DNA of 64,000 bases from Tychonema sp. LEGE 06208 (GTDB taxonomy: Bacteria > Cyanobacteriota > Cyanobacteriia > Cyanobacteriales > Microcoleaceae): assembly GCF_015207505.1 (NCBI RefSeq), contig NZ_JADEWT010000013.1, forward strand, positions 1 to 64,000, read 5' to 3'. The notes beneath the pieces were generated by a model that was given only the letters and a program-made list of their open reading frames with translations, ran no database searches and was not told where the DNA came from. Both the position numbers and the translations under genes were made by a program. Shown piece after piece: positions 55,761 to 64,000 of this stretch (position 1 is the stretch's first letter; each line of letters opens with the position of its first letter).

Positions 55761-56930
55761 CTAACTCATCACTTTTTGAGCTTGGCGGAGAGATGTGATA
55801 GTTGCGATCGCGTGTTCGGAGACTGCATCTATTTCTGCTGCGGTATTGAACCGGCCAATTCCAAACCGAATTGAAGCATAAGCTAATTTGTCCGATCGCC
55901 CGATCGCTGCTAAAACATGAGATGGAGCAATTTTCGCCGAAGTACAAGCCGAACCCGAAGAAACAGCCGCCGCCGATTGCAAACCCAATATCAACGCTTG
56001 ACCGTCAACCCCGCCTACACTAATATTAAGATTACCGGGCAATCTCTTAGTAGCGTGACCGTTGAGAAAAACATCGTCCAATTCACTCAAATTTTCCCAC
56101 AAACGCTGGCGCAAATTAATCACTCGTTCTGTTTCCGACTCCATTTCCGCAACGGCTAATTCTACTGCTTTGGCGAATCCGACTATTTGCGGTGGGTAGA
56201 GAGTTCCCGATCGCATTCCCCGTTCGTGGCCTCCTCCGTGCATTTGCGGCGCTAGCTGCACTCTCGGCTTGTTGCGGCGGACGTACAGAGCACCGATGCC
56301 TTTTGGCCCGTAGATTTTGTGGGCTGTCAAGGACATTAGATCGATGTTCATTTCCTGTACGTCGAGGGGAATTTTGCCGATCGCCTGTGCCGCATCCGTG
56401 TGAAACAGAATGTCATTTCCCCGACAAATTGCAGCAATTTCGGCGATCGGTTGAATCACCCCAATTTCGTTATTAGCCGTCATCACTGAAACTAAAATTG
56501 TCTCGGCCCGAATCGCCTTGATCAAATCGCCAATATCAATCAATCCGTCACTTTTTACAGGTAAAACAGTAATATCAAACCCCAATTTTTGCAAATACGT
56601 ACAGGGGTCAAGAATTGCATTATGTTCGGTTTTTACTGTAATAATGTGCTTTCCTTTGCTGAAATAACTTTCGGCGACACCTTTAATCGCTAAATTATTT
56701 GCTTCCGTCGCACCGCTAGTAAAAACAATTTCTTCTGGAGAAGCATTGATTGCTTCTGCTATGATTTGCCGCGATTTTTTAACCGCTGCTTCTGCTTCCC
56801 AGCCGTAGACGTGGTTGATGCTGGCTGCGTTGCCGAATTGTTCGGTAAAATACGGCAGCATCGCATCAAGTACCCGTTTGTCTACAGGAGTTGTGGCGTG
56901 GTTGTCTAGGTAGATAGGACGTGCGGACAT
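55761..56930 (-). CDS. iscS: cysteine desulfurase (IscS/NifS class)
   Basis: The PLP enzyme supplies sulfur for Fe-S clusters and thiocofactors. YLDNHATTPV at the N terminus, the His and Asp of the PLP site (TEHNAILDP, FHTDAAQA), Lys205 (LTAHKIYGPKG) and the catalytic loop Cys329 (SSGSACTSAK) place it in group I. The 389-residue length is normal. It stands alone on this strand with a private promoter region after 56930. Confidence 0.94.
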   Translation of the reverse strand: MSARPIYLDNHATTPVDKRVLDAMLPYFTEQFGNAASINHVYGWEAEAAVKKSRQIIAEAINASPEEIVFTSGATEANNLAIKGVAESYFSKGKHIITVKTEHNAILDPCTYLQKLGFDITVLPVKSDGLIDIGDLIKAIRAETILVSVMTANNEIGVIQPIAEIAAICRGNDILFHTDAAQAIGKIPLDVQEMNIDLMSLTAHKIYGPKGIGALYVRRNKPRVQLAPQMHGGGHERGMRSGTLYPPQIVGFAKAVELAVAEMESETERVINLRQRLWENLSELDDVFLNGHATKRLPGNLNISVGGVDGQALILGLQSAAAVSSGSACTSAKIAPSHVLAAIGRSDKLAYASIRFGIGRFNTAAEIDAVSEHAIATITSLRQAQKVMS

Positions 56931-57026
56931 AGTGCAGTTTTGGTTGAAAAAAGTGTTAGATTTATTGTAGACGAGCCTTTTGTTCTACCACAAAACTTTA
57001 TATTTAACAAATATTTGTGAAGATTT

Positions 57027-57674
57027 ATGCGAGCTGACATTCAAGGATTAGAAATTACTGTCGGTGAGCTCAGGCACCTGTGCGGCGCGGGGCCCCATCG
57101 CGTATACAGACCGGCGACTGCAACTAATTTTGCCCGCGAAGTTTTAAAAACCGTCGGTTTAATTGTTTTGGTTATAATCAGTTGTTGGTTGCTGGTTGCG
57201 ATATTTCCTAGGGCTTATTTGTTTTGGTTCGCCCTCCACCTCGCGGCGATCTGCGGTTTAATTTTTGAGGATGCGTGGAAAATTTGGAGCAGCCAAAATA
57301 AAGATTTAATCAATTTGTTTGATGATGTCGATCGCTATAATGGTATAATCAAAGCCATCGAAATTAACGATCGCATAGAAGATGCGGGCAATGCGGAAGT
57401 CAAAATAGGCGATCGAGCCAAAGTCATTCAAGCCTTGCAGGCCATCAGAGAGGATTTAGTTCGAGCTTTGAAAACTGAAAGAATTCTCAGGGAAAACAAA
57501 AAATTTGTCGCAACTAACTCCGAACTGTTTGCCAATAATTTGAGAACTTTGAATGCCTTGCAAATTAGCGATCGAGCCAGCAAACAAGGGCGATTGCTCA
57601 ACGAAGCTTTGCAGTTAGCTACAGAAGTTCAAGCAGAAATAAAAAAGTTGCAAGATCGAAACACTGCTAATTGA
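57027..57674 (+). CDS. hypothetical membrane protein with coiled-coil C terminus (215 aa)
   Basis: Two hydrophobic helices at about 43-90 (VGLIVLVIISCWLLVAIFP and FWFALHLAAICGLIF) split a short N-terminal and a long C-terminal cytoplasmic part. The C-terminal part is helical and charged (AIREDLVRALKTERILREN ... LATEVQAEIKKLQ). I do not recognise a family. It is isolated between divergent neighbours and repeats. Confidence 0.65.
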   Translation: MRADIQGLEITVGELRHLCGAGPHRVYRPATATNFAREVLKTVGLIVLVIISCWLLVAIFPRAYLFWFALHLAAICGLIFEDAWKIWSSQNKDLINLFDDVDRYNGIIKAIEINDRIEDAGNAEVKIGDRAKVIQALQAIREDLVRALKTERILRENKKFVATNSELFANNLRTLNALQISDRASKQGRLLNEALQLATEVQAEIKKLQDRNTAN

Positions 57675-57714
57675 AAAAATGGAAAGATAAGATGGCGATT
57701 GAAACCGCGTCTAC

Positions 57715-57838
57715 ACTAATTCCATGCCAAGCGGAATGAAGAGAATAACGTAATTTTAAAAGCAGACGGCGGTTGAAACCGCCAGAAAGTCAAACTAATT
57801 CCATGCCAAGCGGAATGAAGAGAATAACGTAATTTTAA
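57715..57838. repeat. two perfect 45-bp direct repeats
   Basis: Copies at 57715-57759 and 57794-57838 begin ACTAATTCCATGCCAAGCGG and end AACGTAATTTTAA. Each is preceded by a GGCG(A/G)TTGAAACCGC element, the same motif as near 16863. The unit is about 79 bp including that motif. Confidence 0.85.
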
Positions 57839-58191
57839 CCAAATACGGTTCAGTTAAAAAGCTAATTTCTCCCCGCACAAATCAGTTAATTTATAACTAT
57901 CATAATCTCGGCGATCGCGATCGCCGACCATCGCGAAAACTAACACTAAGAAATCTCTTCTGACACCAGCGTTAACCCAACCTTATTAAATTTTAACCGC
58001 CCCTTCTTCAACCCGCTCTTTAATGGCTGTAAGGTAAGTATAAACCGGGTTTCAACCGCCCGGTATTATTCAACACATCTTAAAATTCATGAATAATGAG
58101 AATTGTTAAGAAATATCCTAATTGTAAATTTTTGGCTGTTAAGTAACAGGTAAGGATATCTTGGAAAGGTGACGTTAACAACAAGGTCAGT
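57839..58191. other. intergenic region before the acid sugar kinase gene
   Basis: Non-coding, AT-rich with a GGCGATCGCGATCGCC cluster at about 57911-57926. The kinase promoter is probably within the last 150 bp; no clear box is found. Confidence 0.45.
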
Positions 58192-59514
58192 ATGTCTTCT
58201 AGCCAACCCAAGATTATAGTTCTCGACGACGATCCAACAGGTTCGCAAACCGTGCACAGTTGCTTGCTGCTGACACGTTGGGACGAAGATACCCTGCGTT
58301 TGGGGCTGCGGGACAAGTCCCCGATTTTTTTTATACTGACAAATACTCGATCGCTAACTCCCGAAAAAGCAGCCTCCGTCACCCGCGAAGTGTGCCAAAA
58401 TCTTAAAAAGGCGATCGCCAGCGAAAAAATCGAAGACTTTCTAATAGTTAGCCGTTCTGATTCTACCCTGCGCGGTCACTATCCCATCGAAACCGACGCG
58501 ATCGCCGAAGAACTAGGCCCCTTCGACGCACATTTTCTAATTCCCGCCTTTTTTGAAGGAGGCAGAATTACCCGCAACAGCGTACACTACCTCATGGTTA
58601 ACAGCGTTGCAACCCCTGTTCACAAAACCGAATTTGCCAAAGATTCAGTCTTCGGCTACAGTCACAGTTACCTGCCAGACTACGTAGAAGAAAAAACCAA
58701 AGGTCGCATCAAAGCTGATACAGTCGATCGCATTTTACTCGCAGATATACGCTACGGAAGTTTAGATCGACTGATGGACATGACAGACAACCAATGTGCA
58801 GTTGTTGACGGCGAAAGTCAAGGCGATTTAAACACATTTGCCAAACACATTCTCGATGCAGCCAGTCAAGGCAAAAAGTTTTTATTCCGCAGCGCGGCCA
58901 GTATTTTAACATCCTTAGCTGACATCGGCCACCAGCCCGTAGCAGCCGACGAAATGGCAAAATACGTGAGGGATGGCAAACCGGGTGCAGTAATAGTTGG
59001 TTCCCACGTTAAGAAAACTACTGAACAATTGGAGCGGTTGTTAAAAGAACCCAATATAGTTAGCATTGAAATAGATGTATCTCACTTGTTAGAAGATTCA
59101 CCCGAGTCTCGCACCCAAATGCTCGATGAAATTCTCGAAAAAGCCCGGACTGCTAATGCCGATGGTAAAACGCCTGTAATTTATACCAGCCGCAAGGAAC
59201 TCGAATTTGACAATGCGGAAATCAGGTTAAAATTTGGAGAGGCGGTTTCTGCTTTATTGATGGATGTGGTGCGGGGACTGCCTGCCGATATCGGGTTTTT
59301 GATTAGCAAGGGCGGCATTACTTCTAATGATGTTTTGAGTACAGGTTTGTCGCTCAAAAGTGTCAGGCAAATCGGTCAAATTATCGCAGGTTGTTCGGTG
59401 GTGAAAACAGCAGCCGACCATCCTCTGTTTCCCAATTTACCAGTTGTTTTGTTTCCGGGAAATGTGGGGGATAGCCATGCTTTGGCTACGGTTTACAAGC
59501 GGCTGAGCAAGTAA
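58192..59514 (+). CDS. four-carbon acid sugar kinase family protein
   Basis: The 440-residue protein belongs to the DUF1537/OtnK-type kinases that phosphorylate D-threonate, erythronate and related acids. IIVLDDDPTGSQTVHSC and VSRSDSTLRGHYP near the N terminus and the C-terminal GGITSNDVLSTGL (nucleotide-binding domain) define it. No aldolase or dehydrogenase partner is adjacent, so the substrate is uncertain. ATG 58192 lies after an AAGG-containing leader. Confidence 0.9.
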   Translation: MSSSQPKIIVLDDDPTGSQTVHSCLLLTRWDEDTLRLGLRDKSPIFFILTNTRSLTPEKAASVTREVCQNLKKAIASEKIEDFLIVSRSDSTLRGHYPIETDAIAEELGPFDAHFLIPAFFEGGRITRNSVHYLMVNSVATPVHKTEFAKDSVFGYSHSYLPDYVEEKTKGRIKADTVDRILLADIRYGSLDRLMDMTDNQCAVVDGESQGDLNTFAKHILDAASQGKKFLFRSAASILTSLADIGHQPVAADEMAKYVRDGKPGAVIVGSHVKKTTEQLERLLKEPNIVSIEIDVSHLLEDSPESRTQMLDEILEKARTANADGKTPVIYTSRKELEFDNAEIRLKFGEAVSALLMDVVRGLPADIGFLISKGGITSNDVLSTGLSLKSVRQIGQIIAGCSVVKTAADHPLFPNLPVVLFPGNVGDSHALATVYKRLSK

Positions 59515-59546
59515 CCAGCAGACAAATCTAAAAAAACAGAACACCC

Positions 59547-59579
59547 AGAACCCCGACTTCTCTAAGAAGTCGGGGTTCT
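59547..59579 (+). repeat. perfect hairpin with 15-bp arms
   Basis: AGAACCCCGACTTCT and its exact complement flank a 3-nt loop (CTA). It starts 33 bp after the kinase stop and could end its transcript, though no T-run follows. The core is shared with 55519-55583. Confidence 0.8.
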
Positions 59580-59602
59580 AACATCGATACCAAGCTGGAG
59601 GC

Positions 59603-59761
59603 TTCTATTATTTTTATGACCTCAAGCCCGGTAAATATCATCTTGGACTTAGATACCTCATTGGCGCACAAAGAGCAACTAACATCAAAGAACAGGTATT
59701 AGAAAAAGTCTGGACTGGTTGGATAGCGATGCCTTTTGTGGACTTACACCTAGTAAATTGA
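59603..59761 (+). pseudogene. C-terminal remnant of the secreted-protein family (copy 1)
   Basis: The frame reads YFYDLKPGKYHLGLRY, GAQRATNIKEQVLEKVWTGW and IAMPFVDLHLVN to a TGA at 59759-59761. It resembles the tail of the gene at 59936 (GPGNYQIRLKY ... IWTGQIVTPFVKFRIV). No start codon or N-terminal part is present. The same remnant occurs upstream of the second family member. Confidence 0.75.
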
Positions 59762-60065
59762 TGAACATACGAAACTTTATTGATAAATTATATATTGTAG
59801 TGTAAGATACTTTTTTTGGAGGCGATCGAAGTTTAGTATTTTTAATTGTTTCATCATAAAAATATCACGTAAAAAATCAGTATTTTTACGGTTAAAACAT
59901 TTATGAATTAGTCCTAATATATAACCAAGTAATTGATGAGTCACTTTGTGAAAGCAAAGCTAATTGATGTGATTAAGCATTTTGCCTTGTTTTTATTGGC
60001 TTTAATCATTTCGGGTGTAATGGCACTGAGCCATGTGTCCGCAGGAGCGACAGCGCCCTCTGATA
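59603..60065 (+). repeat. segmental duplication, copy 1
   Basis: About 460 bp that recur nearly unchanged at 62785-63248 (offset ~3182 bp). It covers a gene tail, a 174-bp leader (with GATAAATTATATATTGTAGT) and the first ~43 codons of a secreted protein. The repeat begins and ends inside reading frames. Confidence 0.9.
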
Positions 60066-60832
60066 TAGGAATAACCAGGGTGACTGAGTTGAAATCCGCT
60101 GAAATTGATGGCATCCGCTTTGAAAGCATAATGCCAGAGCCTGTATTGACCCTTTCCAAAAAACAACCTGACACTTCCGGTGTAATTGCGCTCGGCCATG
60201 TACCCAGATTGTTAGCTGGGGCTGTTGATGCGGAACTGGGGAGGGCAACTGAATTGACATCCTTTGAATCAACACATAGCAATATCGATAGCAATGCAGT
60301 TGAAAGAAATGGTATTCGGTTGGAAATTTTAGTACCAGACAGGGTATGGCGTATACCTGAAAAACAAGATGCTACTACTCCTGTTCGGATCGGTTTTCAA
60401 ATTACAAACAACACACCTTACCCCATTCGCTTTCCTCCACTCGATCCCCTGCTGGTATTTCCACTAGCAATAGTAGATGCTGATGGTAATTTATTACGAA
60501 GTTCTGGGGGTAGAGGTATGCTTCTCAAGTCTCCGCAACTGGCTTGTCCCTTAGTTCAACCGCGAGAAAATCTAACCTTTTTCTTGAAAGCGGAACTTTT
60601 CTGGCAGAACAATCAGCTTCTATTTGGAGGCAATGATGGATTGGGTGGCGGATGGACTTTCGATATTGGGCCTGGTAACTATCAAATTAGGTTGAAATAC
60701 ATCAATCCTAGGTCAGTATTATTCTGTGATGACCCACACATGACTGAATACAAATTAACACGAGGGATTTGGACAGGTCAAATAGTCACACCCTTTGTGA
60801 AGTTTCGCATCGTCCAATCTGAATCCAAATAA
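59936..60832 (+). CDS. secreted protein of unknown family, paralogue A1
   Basis: From ATG 59936 the product is 298 residues. A signal peptide (AKLIDVIKHFALFLLALIIS) ends near SAGA. The mature part has a beta-rich fold (VRIGFQITNNTPYPIRFPPL, FFLKAELFW, GNYQIRLKYINP). Residues about 30-80 and 80-135 look like an internal duplication (GVMALSHVSAGA ... LSKKQ; GVIALGHVPRLLAGA ... IPEKQ) that A2 lacks. No named domain is recognised. The first ~43 codons and the leader are nearly identical to those of A2. Confidence 0.7.
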   Translation: MSHFVKAKLIDVIKHFALFLLALIISGVMALSHVSAGATAPSDIGITRVTELKSAEIDGIRFESIMPEPVLTLSKKQPDTSGVIALGHVPRLLAGAVDAELGRATELTSFESTHSNIDSNAVERNGIRLEILVPDRVWRIPEKQDATTPVRIGFQITNNTPYPIRFPPLDPLLVFPLAIVDADGNLLRSSGGRGMLLKSPQLACPLVQPRENLTFFLKAELFWQNNQLLFGGNDGLGGGWTFDIGPGNYQIRLKYINPRSVLFCDDPHMTEYKLTRGIWTGQIVTPFVKFRIVQSESK

Positions 60833-60907
60833 AACTTAAGTGGCAATTTTTACTCGATTTCAGGTCAAGACTGTTATTTCCTAGTACATACAAAGGAGTT
60901 GTCAGCA

Positions 60908-61762
60908 ATGAGACTATCCCAACACTGGACAATTTTATTAAGTTCACCCTTGCTGATTTTACTCACAGGTAGAGCCAGTTTCGCGTTTTCTTTCACAATG
61001 CCATCTCAACAACCAAACCCGATATGCACTCCTACCTCGCCTTACTGTTCCTCAATATCTCAGACAAAGCCTGGTGTTGGTACTTTGACTGTCTCTACTA
61101 CCTCAGTCTCTGTACTCCCACTAGGTGGCACAAATGATTTTTTTAACCTTCTCACATCATCTGTTTGGGCCCAAAATGGTTGGACTTTTAACAAGGCGCA
61201 ACCTGTAGAATCTTTAACAGGTAGGTTTGATATTGGGGTTTATGCTCCCTCTATTTTTCTTACTACCCCAGAAAGAATTGGAGCTGAAATACAAGTTCTT
61301 TATAACCCTGGTGTCGGAGATCCAGTAGGAAGTAACGTCCATTTTATCCAACGGGTAGTTAACAATCATGCTAATACCATTACCCTGCAGGGAGCCATCC
61401 AGCAACCGCCGGGAACTCCTGACGATAAAATTGATACAGTCCTAGAGCAAACTCAACTAGGTTTTATCGACCCTCGAAATCCCCAAAAACCAACATTTAA
61501 CCCTTTTTACGACACCTATGGTCAGGTGGTAAGGTATCCAAATCAAACAATTCTTTTTGTAGATATTGTAGCTCGAGAAGATATCTATTATAACAACAAA
61601 AACTGGAGCGCAGAACTTTATCTTGCTGAGGTCAAAGATCCCATTAATAACCCAAATGAAGTGACAATATATAATGGGATATCATGGGTTGGGAAAGCAT
61701 ATTCACTCCTCCTAAAACCTCTAAAAAGTTTTCCGACAGCCTCGCCTCCGGTTTGGAAGTAG
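60908..61762 (+). CDS. PEP-CTERM secreted protein, N-terminal half (frameshifted)
   Basis: ATG 60908 follows AAGGAG at 60893-60898. The 284-residue frame has a signal peptide (WTILLSSPLLILLTGRASFA) and a soluble beta-rich domain, then ends in the low-quality tail LLLKPLKSFPTASPPVWK. The following frame overlaps by 79 bp, lacks a signal peptide but holds the PEP-CTERM tail. The two most likely are one gene of about 570 codons broken by a 1-nt shift (-1 or +2) within 61684-61762. A neighbouring copy begins the same way at 63838. Confidence 0.7.
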   Translation: MRLSQHWTILLSSPLLILLTGRASFAFSFTMPSQQPNPICTPTSPYCSSISQTKPGVGTLTVSTTSVSVLPLGGTNDFFNLLTSSVWAQNGWTFNKAQPVESLTGRFDIGVYAPSIFLTTPERIGAEIQVLYNPGVGDPVGSNVHFIQRVVNNHANTITLQGAIQQPPGTPDDKIDTVLEQTQLGFIDPRNPQKPTFNPFYDTYGQVVRYPNQTILFVDIVAREDIYYNNKNWSAELYLAEVKDPINNPNEVTIYNGISWVGKAYSLLLKPLKSFPTASPPVWK

Positions 61763-62619
61763 ACCGCTTTAACCTCTCTGACCTTACTCCAGGTTCAAAA
61801 TATATAGCCTGGACAAACAATGACCTTCCCTCCAACCGCTGCAACCCAAACACATTTTTAAGCACTCAGAATGACTCAGGTTTTCAGCTAGGATTTAACG
61901 ACGACAGTAGCCCTGTAGGAAATGGCTTTGCCTCCGCACTAACTGGTACTGTGGGCAGTAGTGGCAATATCAACCTCAATGTCCGTGCTGCTGGTGGAGG
62001 TGCTCGCGGTCAAGACACAGGCAATTACGAGCTGTTTGTTGATGTTTACGACCCACAAGAATCGCCAGATTTTAGCGTAGCAACTAGCGGCGGCGGCGGC
62101 TTCGGAAAAGAAAAGCGCGGCCTGACACAGCAAAACCCCATCCTGCCCAATTCTCTCCAAAATGGCTGGCAAGTCTTCAACAAAGTTCCCGGCTGCCGCT
62201 GGTTTGACCCTCCCACTACTTACGGCTTTGAATTCCAATCTCTGGAAGACACTTTATTTACTGAAATTCTTGATTTCCCTGTGGGCGATGACCAGGAATT
62301 TACTGTTGCAGTGGGAGACTCGATTCTCGGTAATTTCAGTCCGGGAGATAAATTAGACTTTATTTCTTTGTTGGGTTATCCAGTAGATAATTTTAGAATC
62401 ACTGGGATTGATTCATTATTTGGCCCGACAGCAGAAACAGCATTTCCAATTCAATTAGCTTTTAAGGAAAGGGAAGGAAGTTTCAAGATGCGGCAAATTT
62501 CTCGGCCAATTGATGCGGAAGCTGTACCGGAACCGGGGAGTATTTTGGCGGCTAAGGGAATGCTGCTGTGGTTTGCTGCGATGCGCTATATTTTGCGGAA
62601 AAAGCGACAGGCTGGATAA
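61684..62619 (+). CDS. PEP-CTERM secreted protein, C-terminal half (frameshifted)
   Basis: The 311-residue frame has no signal peptide and no ribosome site. It contains LSDLTPGSKYIAWTNND and GQDTGNYELFVDVYDPQ (a pre-peptidase-like beta domain), a Gly-rich linker and a second domain. It ends AVPEPGSILAAKGMLLWFA then MRYILRKKRQAG: PEP motif, hydrophobic helix and basic tail, the cyanoexosortase sorting signal. On its own it could not be exported, which argues for a split gene. Confidence 0.75.
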   Translation: MGWESIFTPPKTSKKFSDSLASGLEVDRFNLSDLTPGSKYIAWTNNDLPSNRCNPNTFLSTQNDSGFQLGFNDDSSPVGNGFASALTGTVGSSGNINLNVRAAGGGARGQDTGNYELFVDVYDPQESPDFSVATSGGGGFGKEKRGLTQQNPILPNSLQNGWQVFNKVPGCRWFDPPTTYGFEFQSLEDTLFTEILDFPVGDDQEFTVAVGDSILGNFSPGDKLDFISLLGYPVDNFRITGIDSLFGPTAETAFPIQLAFKEREGSFKMRQISRPIDAEAVPEPGSILAAKGMLLWFAAMRYILRKKRQAG

Positions 62620-62784
62620 TTTTTACAGGGCCTAATATCCCGACCGGGGCGGGTTTTTGAGATTGGAGATTGTTGGCAGATATTGTTGGTGAACCCGCCC
62701 CTACAGGAATCACTATCGAATGAACTGAAGATTCTGCGATTGCTCTCTCGTCGCGCACTGACACAAAGCTCGCAATTACACAAC

Positions 62785-62943
62785 TACATTTATTTTTATT
62801 ACCTCAAGCCCGGTACATATCATCTTGGACTTATATACCACGTTTCCGCACAAAGAGCAACTAACATCAAAGAACAGGTATTAGAAAAAGTCTGGACTGG
62901 TTGGATAGCGATGCCTTTTGTGGACTTACACTTGGTAAGTTGA
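62785..62943 (+). pseudogene. C-terminal remnant of the secreted-protein family (copy 2)
   Basis: The 159-nt frame (YIYFYYLKPGTYHLGLIYHV, AQRATNIKEQVLEKVWTGW, IAMPFVDLHLVS) has the same length as copy 1 at 59603. An ATG at 62683 opens the frame earlier, but the extra residues look unrelated, so no functional start is supported. Confidence 0.75.
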
Positions 62944-63248
62944 TGAACATACGAAACTTTATTGATAAATTATATATTGTAGTGTAAGATACTTTTTTTT
63001 GCAGGCGATCGAAGTTTAGTATTTTTAATTGTAGCAGCAAAAAAATATCACGTAAAAAATCAGTATTTTTACGGTTAAAATATTTATGAATTAGTCCTAA
63101 TATATAACCAAGTAGTTGATGAGTCACTTTAAGAAAGCAAAGCTGATTGATGTGATGAAGCATTTGGGCTTATTTTTATTGGCTTTAATCCTTTCGGGTG
63201 TAATGGCACTGAGCCATAGGTCCGCAGGAGCGACAACGCCCTCTGATA
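62785..63248 (+). repeat. segmental duplication, copy 2
   Basis: Near-identical to 59603-60065 with a few substitutions and a 1-bp indel in the T-run of the leader. It shows that the tail-leader-signal-peptide block was duplicated as a unit. Confidence 0.9.
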
Positions 63249-63757
63249 GTAGTATTAAGCTTGAAACTCTAGTCCCGGAAAGAGTATTGACAATTCCCCA
63301 AAATGAACCTAGTAATTATACTCCTATACAATTTGGAGTTCGTATTACTAACAATACCCTAACAGCCTTTCGCGTTTCTTTGGATTCTTTGACACCTGAA
63401 TTTATGGCGGTGGATGGTGAAAATTTTTATGCAGGTAAAATTCAAGTTAGTCTGGTATTTCGGACTGAATCAGATTTTCCATTAGTTAGAGCGGGAGAAA
63501 GCCTTAACCTTTTCTGGGAGGGGAAATTTTATTGGGGCGCTCAAAATATTTACCTTCAAATACCTGACAAATATAGTAATCTCTGGTTTTTTAGAGGATT
63601 CAAACCGGGTATTTCTAAGGTTCGGTTTACCTACACCAATGCTGAGGCCCAGAGATGGTATCGGGATCGTGAAAAGGCAGAACGCAAGCAATTGATGGGA
63701 GTGTTGACAGGTAATTTATCTAGTCCGTGGACACAGTTTAGCTTTGTACTACCCTAA
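63119..63757 (+). CDS. secreted protein of unknown family, paralogue A2
   Basis: The 212-residue product from ATG 63119 shares its first ~43 residues with A1 (HFKKAKLIDVMKHLGLFLLA and GVMALSHRSAGATTPSD) and then diverges: IQFGVRITNNTLTAFRVSLD, LNLFWEGKFYWGAQ, SKVRFTYTN, LTGNLSSPWTQFSFVLP. The layout of the mature domain matches A1 and the remnants, but sequence identity is low. It lacks the internal duplication of A1. It precedes another exported-protein gene by 80 bp. Confidence 0.7.
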   Translation: MSHFKKAKLIDVMKHLGLFLLALILSGVMALSHRSAGATTPSDSSIKLETLVPERVLTIPQNEPSNYTPIQFGVRITNNTLTAFRVSLDSLTPEFMAVDGENFYAGKIQVSLVFRTESDFPLVRAGESLNLFWEGKFYWGAQNIYLQIPDKYSNLWFFRGFKPGISKVRFTYTNAEAQRWYRDREKAERKQLMGVLTGNLSSPWTQFSFVLP

Positions 63758-63837
63758 CCTATTTTGCTTAATAATTGCCGCAATCGCATCACAAATAAAA
63801 TTTTTCTTTTTTTTTAATATGTGGAGGATTTATAAAA

Positions 63838-64000
63838 ATGCAATTTCTACTTCTACCTAAAGTTTGGTTCGCATCAATGGTTCCGATAGCTCTAATTACA
63901 GAGCCTGTATTTGCATTCCAGCTTAGAGGTACAACAGCAAGTTCTTCTCAGGAAACCTATGTGACAATTCCCGACACTGGCGACAGCGGTAAAATTACTG
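63838..64000 (+). CDS. exported protein, N-terminal part (runs off the window)
   Basis: ATG 63838 follows GGAGGA at 63823-63828. The visible 54 codons start MQFLLLPKVWFASMVPIALI and TEPVFAFQLRG, a signal peptide with an AFA-type cleavage site, then a Ser/Thr-rich start. Its position after A2 is the same as that of the PEP-CTERM gene after A1, but the sequences differ. Confidence 0.65.
   Translation, partial: MQFLLLPKVWFASMVPIALITEPVFAFQLRGTTASSSQETYVTIPDTGDSGKIT

Noticed and set aside
61684-61762. Programmed -1 ribosomal frameshift in the PEP-CTERM gene
   Set aside because: No X-XXY-YYZ heptamer fits the zero frame; CTA-AAA-AGT would leave mismatched tRNAs. A mutation or sequence error is more likely.

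Overview
The window looks like the chromosome of a filamentous, non-heterocystous cyanobacterium of the Oscillatoriales (Microcoleus/Oscillatoria-like). Support: a phycobilisome core-membrane linker (ApcE), a cyanobacterial-type ATP synthase operon with separate b and b' subunits, the RpaB response regulator, a cytochrome b6 heme-ci assembly factor, HpsJ and cyanoexosortase A, very frequent GCGATCGC (HIP1) octamers, and many 7-bp-periodic repeat arrays. The genus is inferred, not proven.

Layout. 1-5.8 kb: apcE (minus), a methyltransferase and a small conserved ORF. 5.9-8.0 kb: accessory island with an Mrr-type nuclease next to an attC-like site, then an intact hicBA pair. 8.1-9.9 kb: moaA and a nitrate-reductase-associated protein, both tied to molybdoenzymes. 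10.3-16.8 kb: atpI-B-E-b'-F-H-A-gamma operon with repeats inserted between cistrons and a clear terminator. 16.9-24.3 kb: accessory island with a frameshifted DUF2442 gene, three tandem 70-residue XRE regulators each with its own palindromic operator, a PLD-family nuclease, an orphan CdiA-CT-like toxin and likely immunity gene behind a remnant of another toxin, DUF29, Uma2 and a DUF697 GTPase. 24.3-25.0 kb: about 650 bp of heptamer repeats. 25.2-29.0 kb: ferredoxin, DUF3326, CPBP protease and the TIGR02587/TIGR02588 pair. 29.0-31.5 kb: toxin-antitoxin remnants around a WD40 protein. 31.5-35.8 kb: radA, rpaB, a CCB-type assembly factor and a broken vapC. 35.9-39.7 kb: hpsJ, cyanoexosortase A with its partner, and rfbB (cell surface). 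40-52 kb: envelope and housekeeping genes (SLH protein, AlkB, a membrane-anchored Rossmann protein, PG-binding/beta-propeller protein, alanine racemase, MscS, patatin), then tRNA-Ser(GCU). 52.5-59.5 kb: serine hydrolase, NlpC/P60 peptidase, GT2, cysteine desulfurase, four-carbon acid sugar kinase. 59.6 kb to the end: tandemly duplicated secreted-protein locus including a PEP-CTERM protein split by a frameshift.

Three themes recur. Toxin-like genes are often broken while their partners are intact: mazF by a 1-nt shift at A6, DUF4258 by a stop and a shift, vapC by an amber codon; hicA is the exception. Short palindromic and heptameric repeats fill almost every intergenic gap and in one case supply a start codon. 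Surface biology is well represented: cyanoexosortase A at 37-38 kb and a PEP-CTERM substrate at 62.6 kb lie in the same window.
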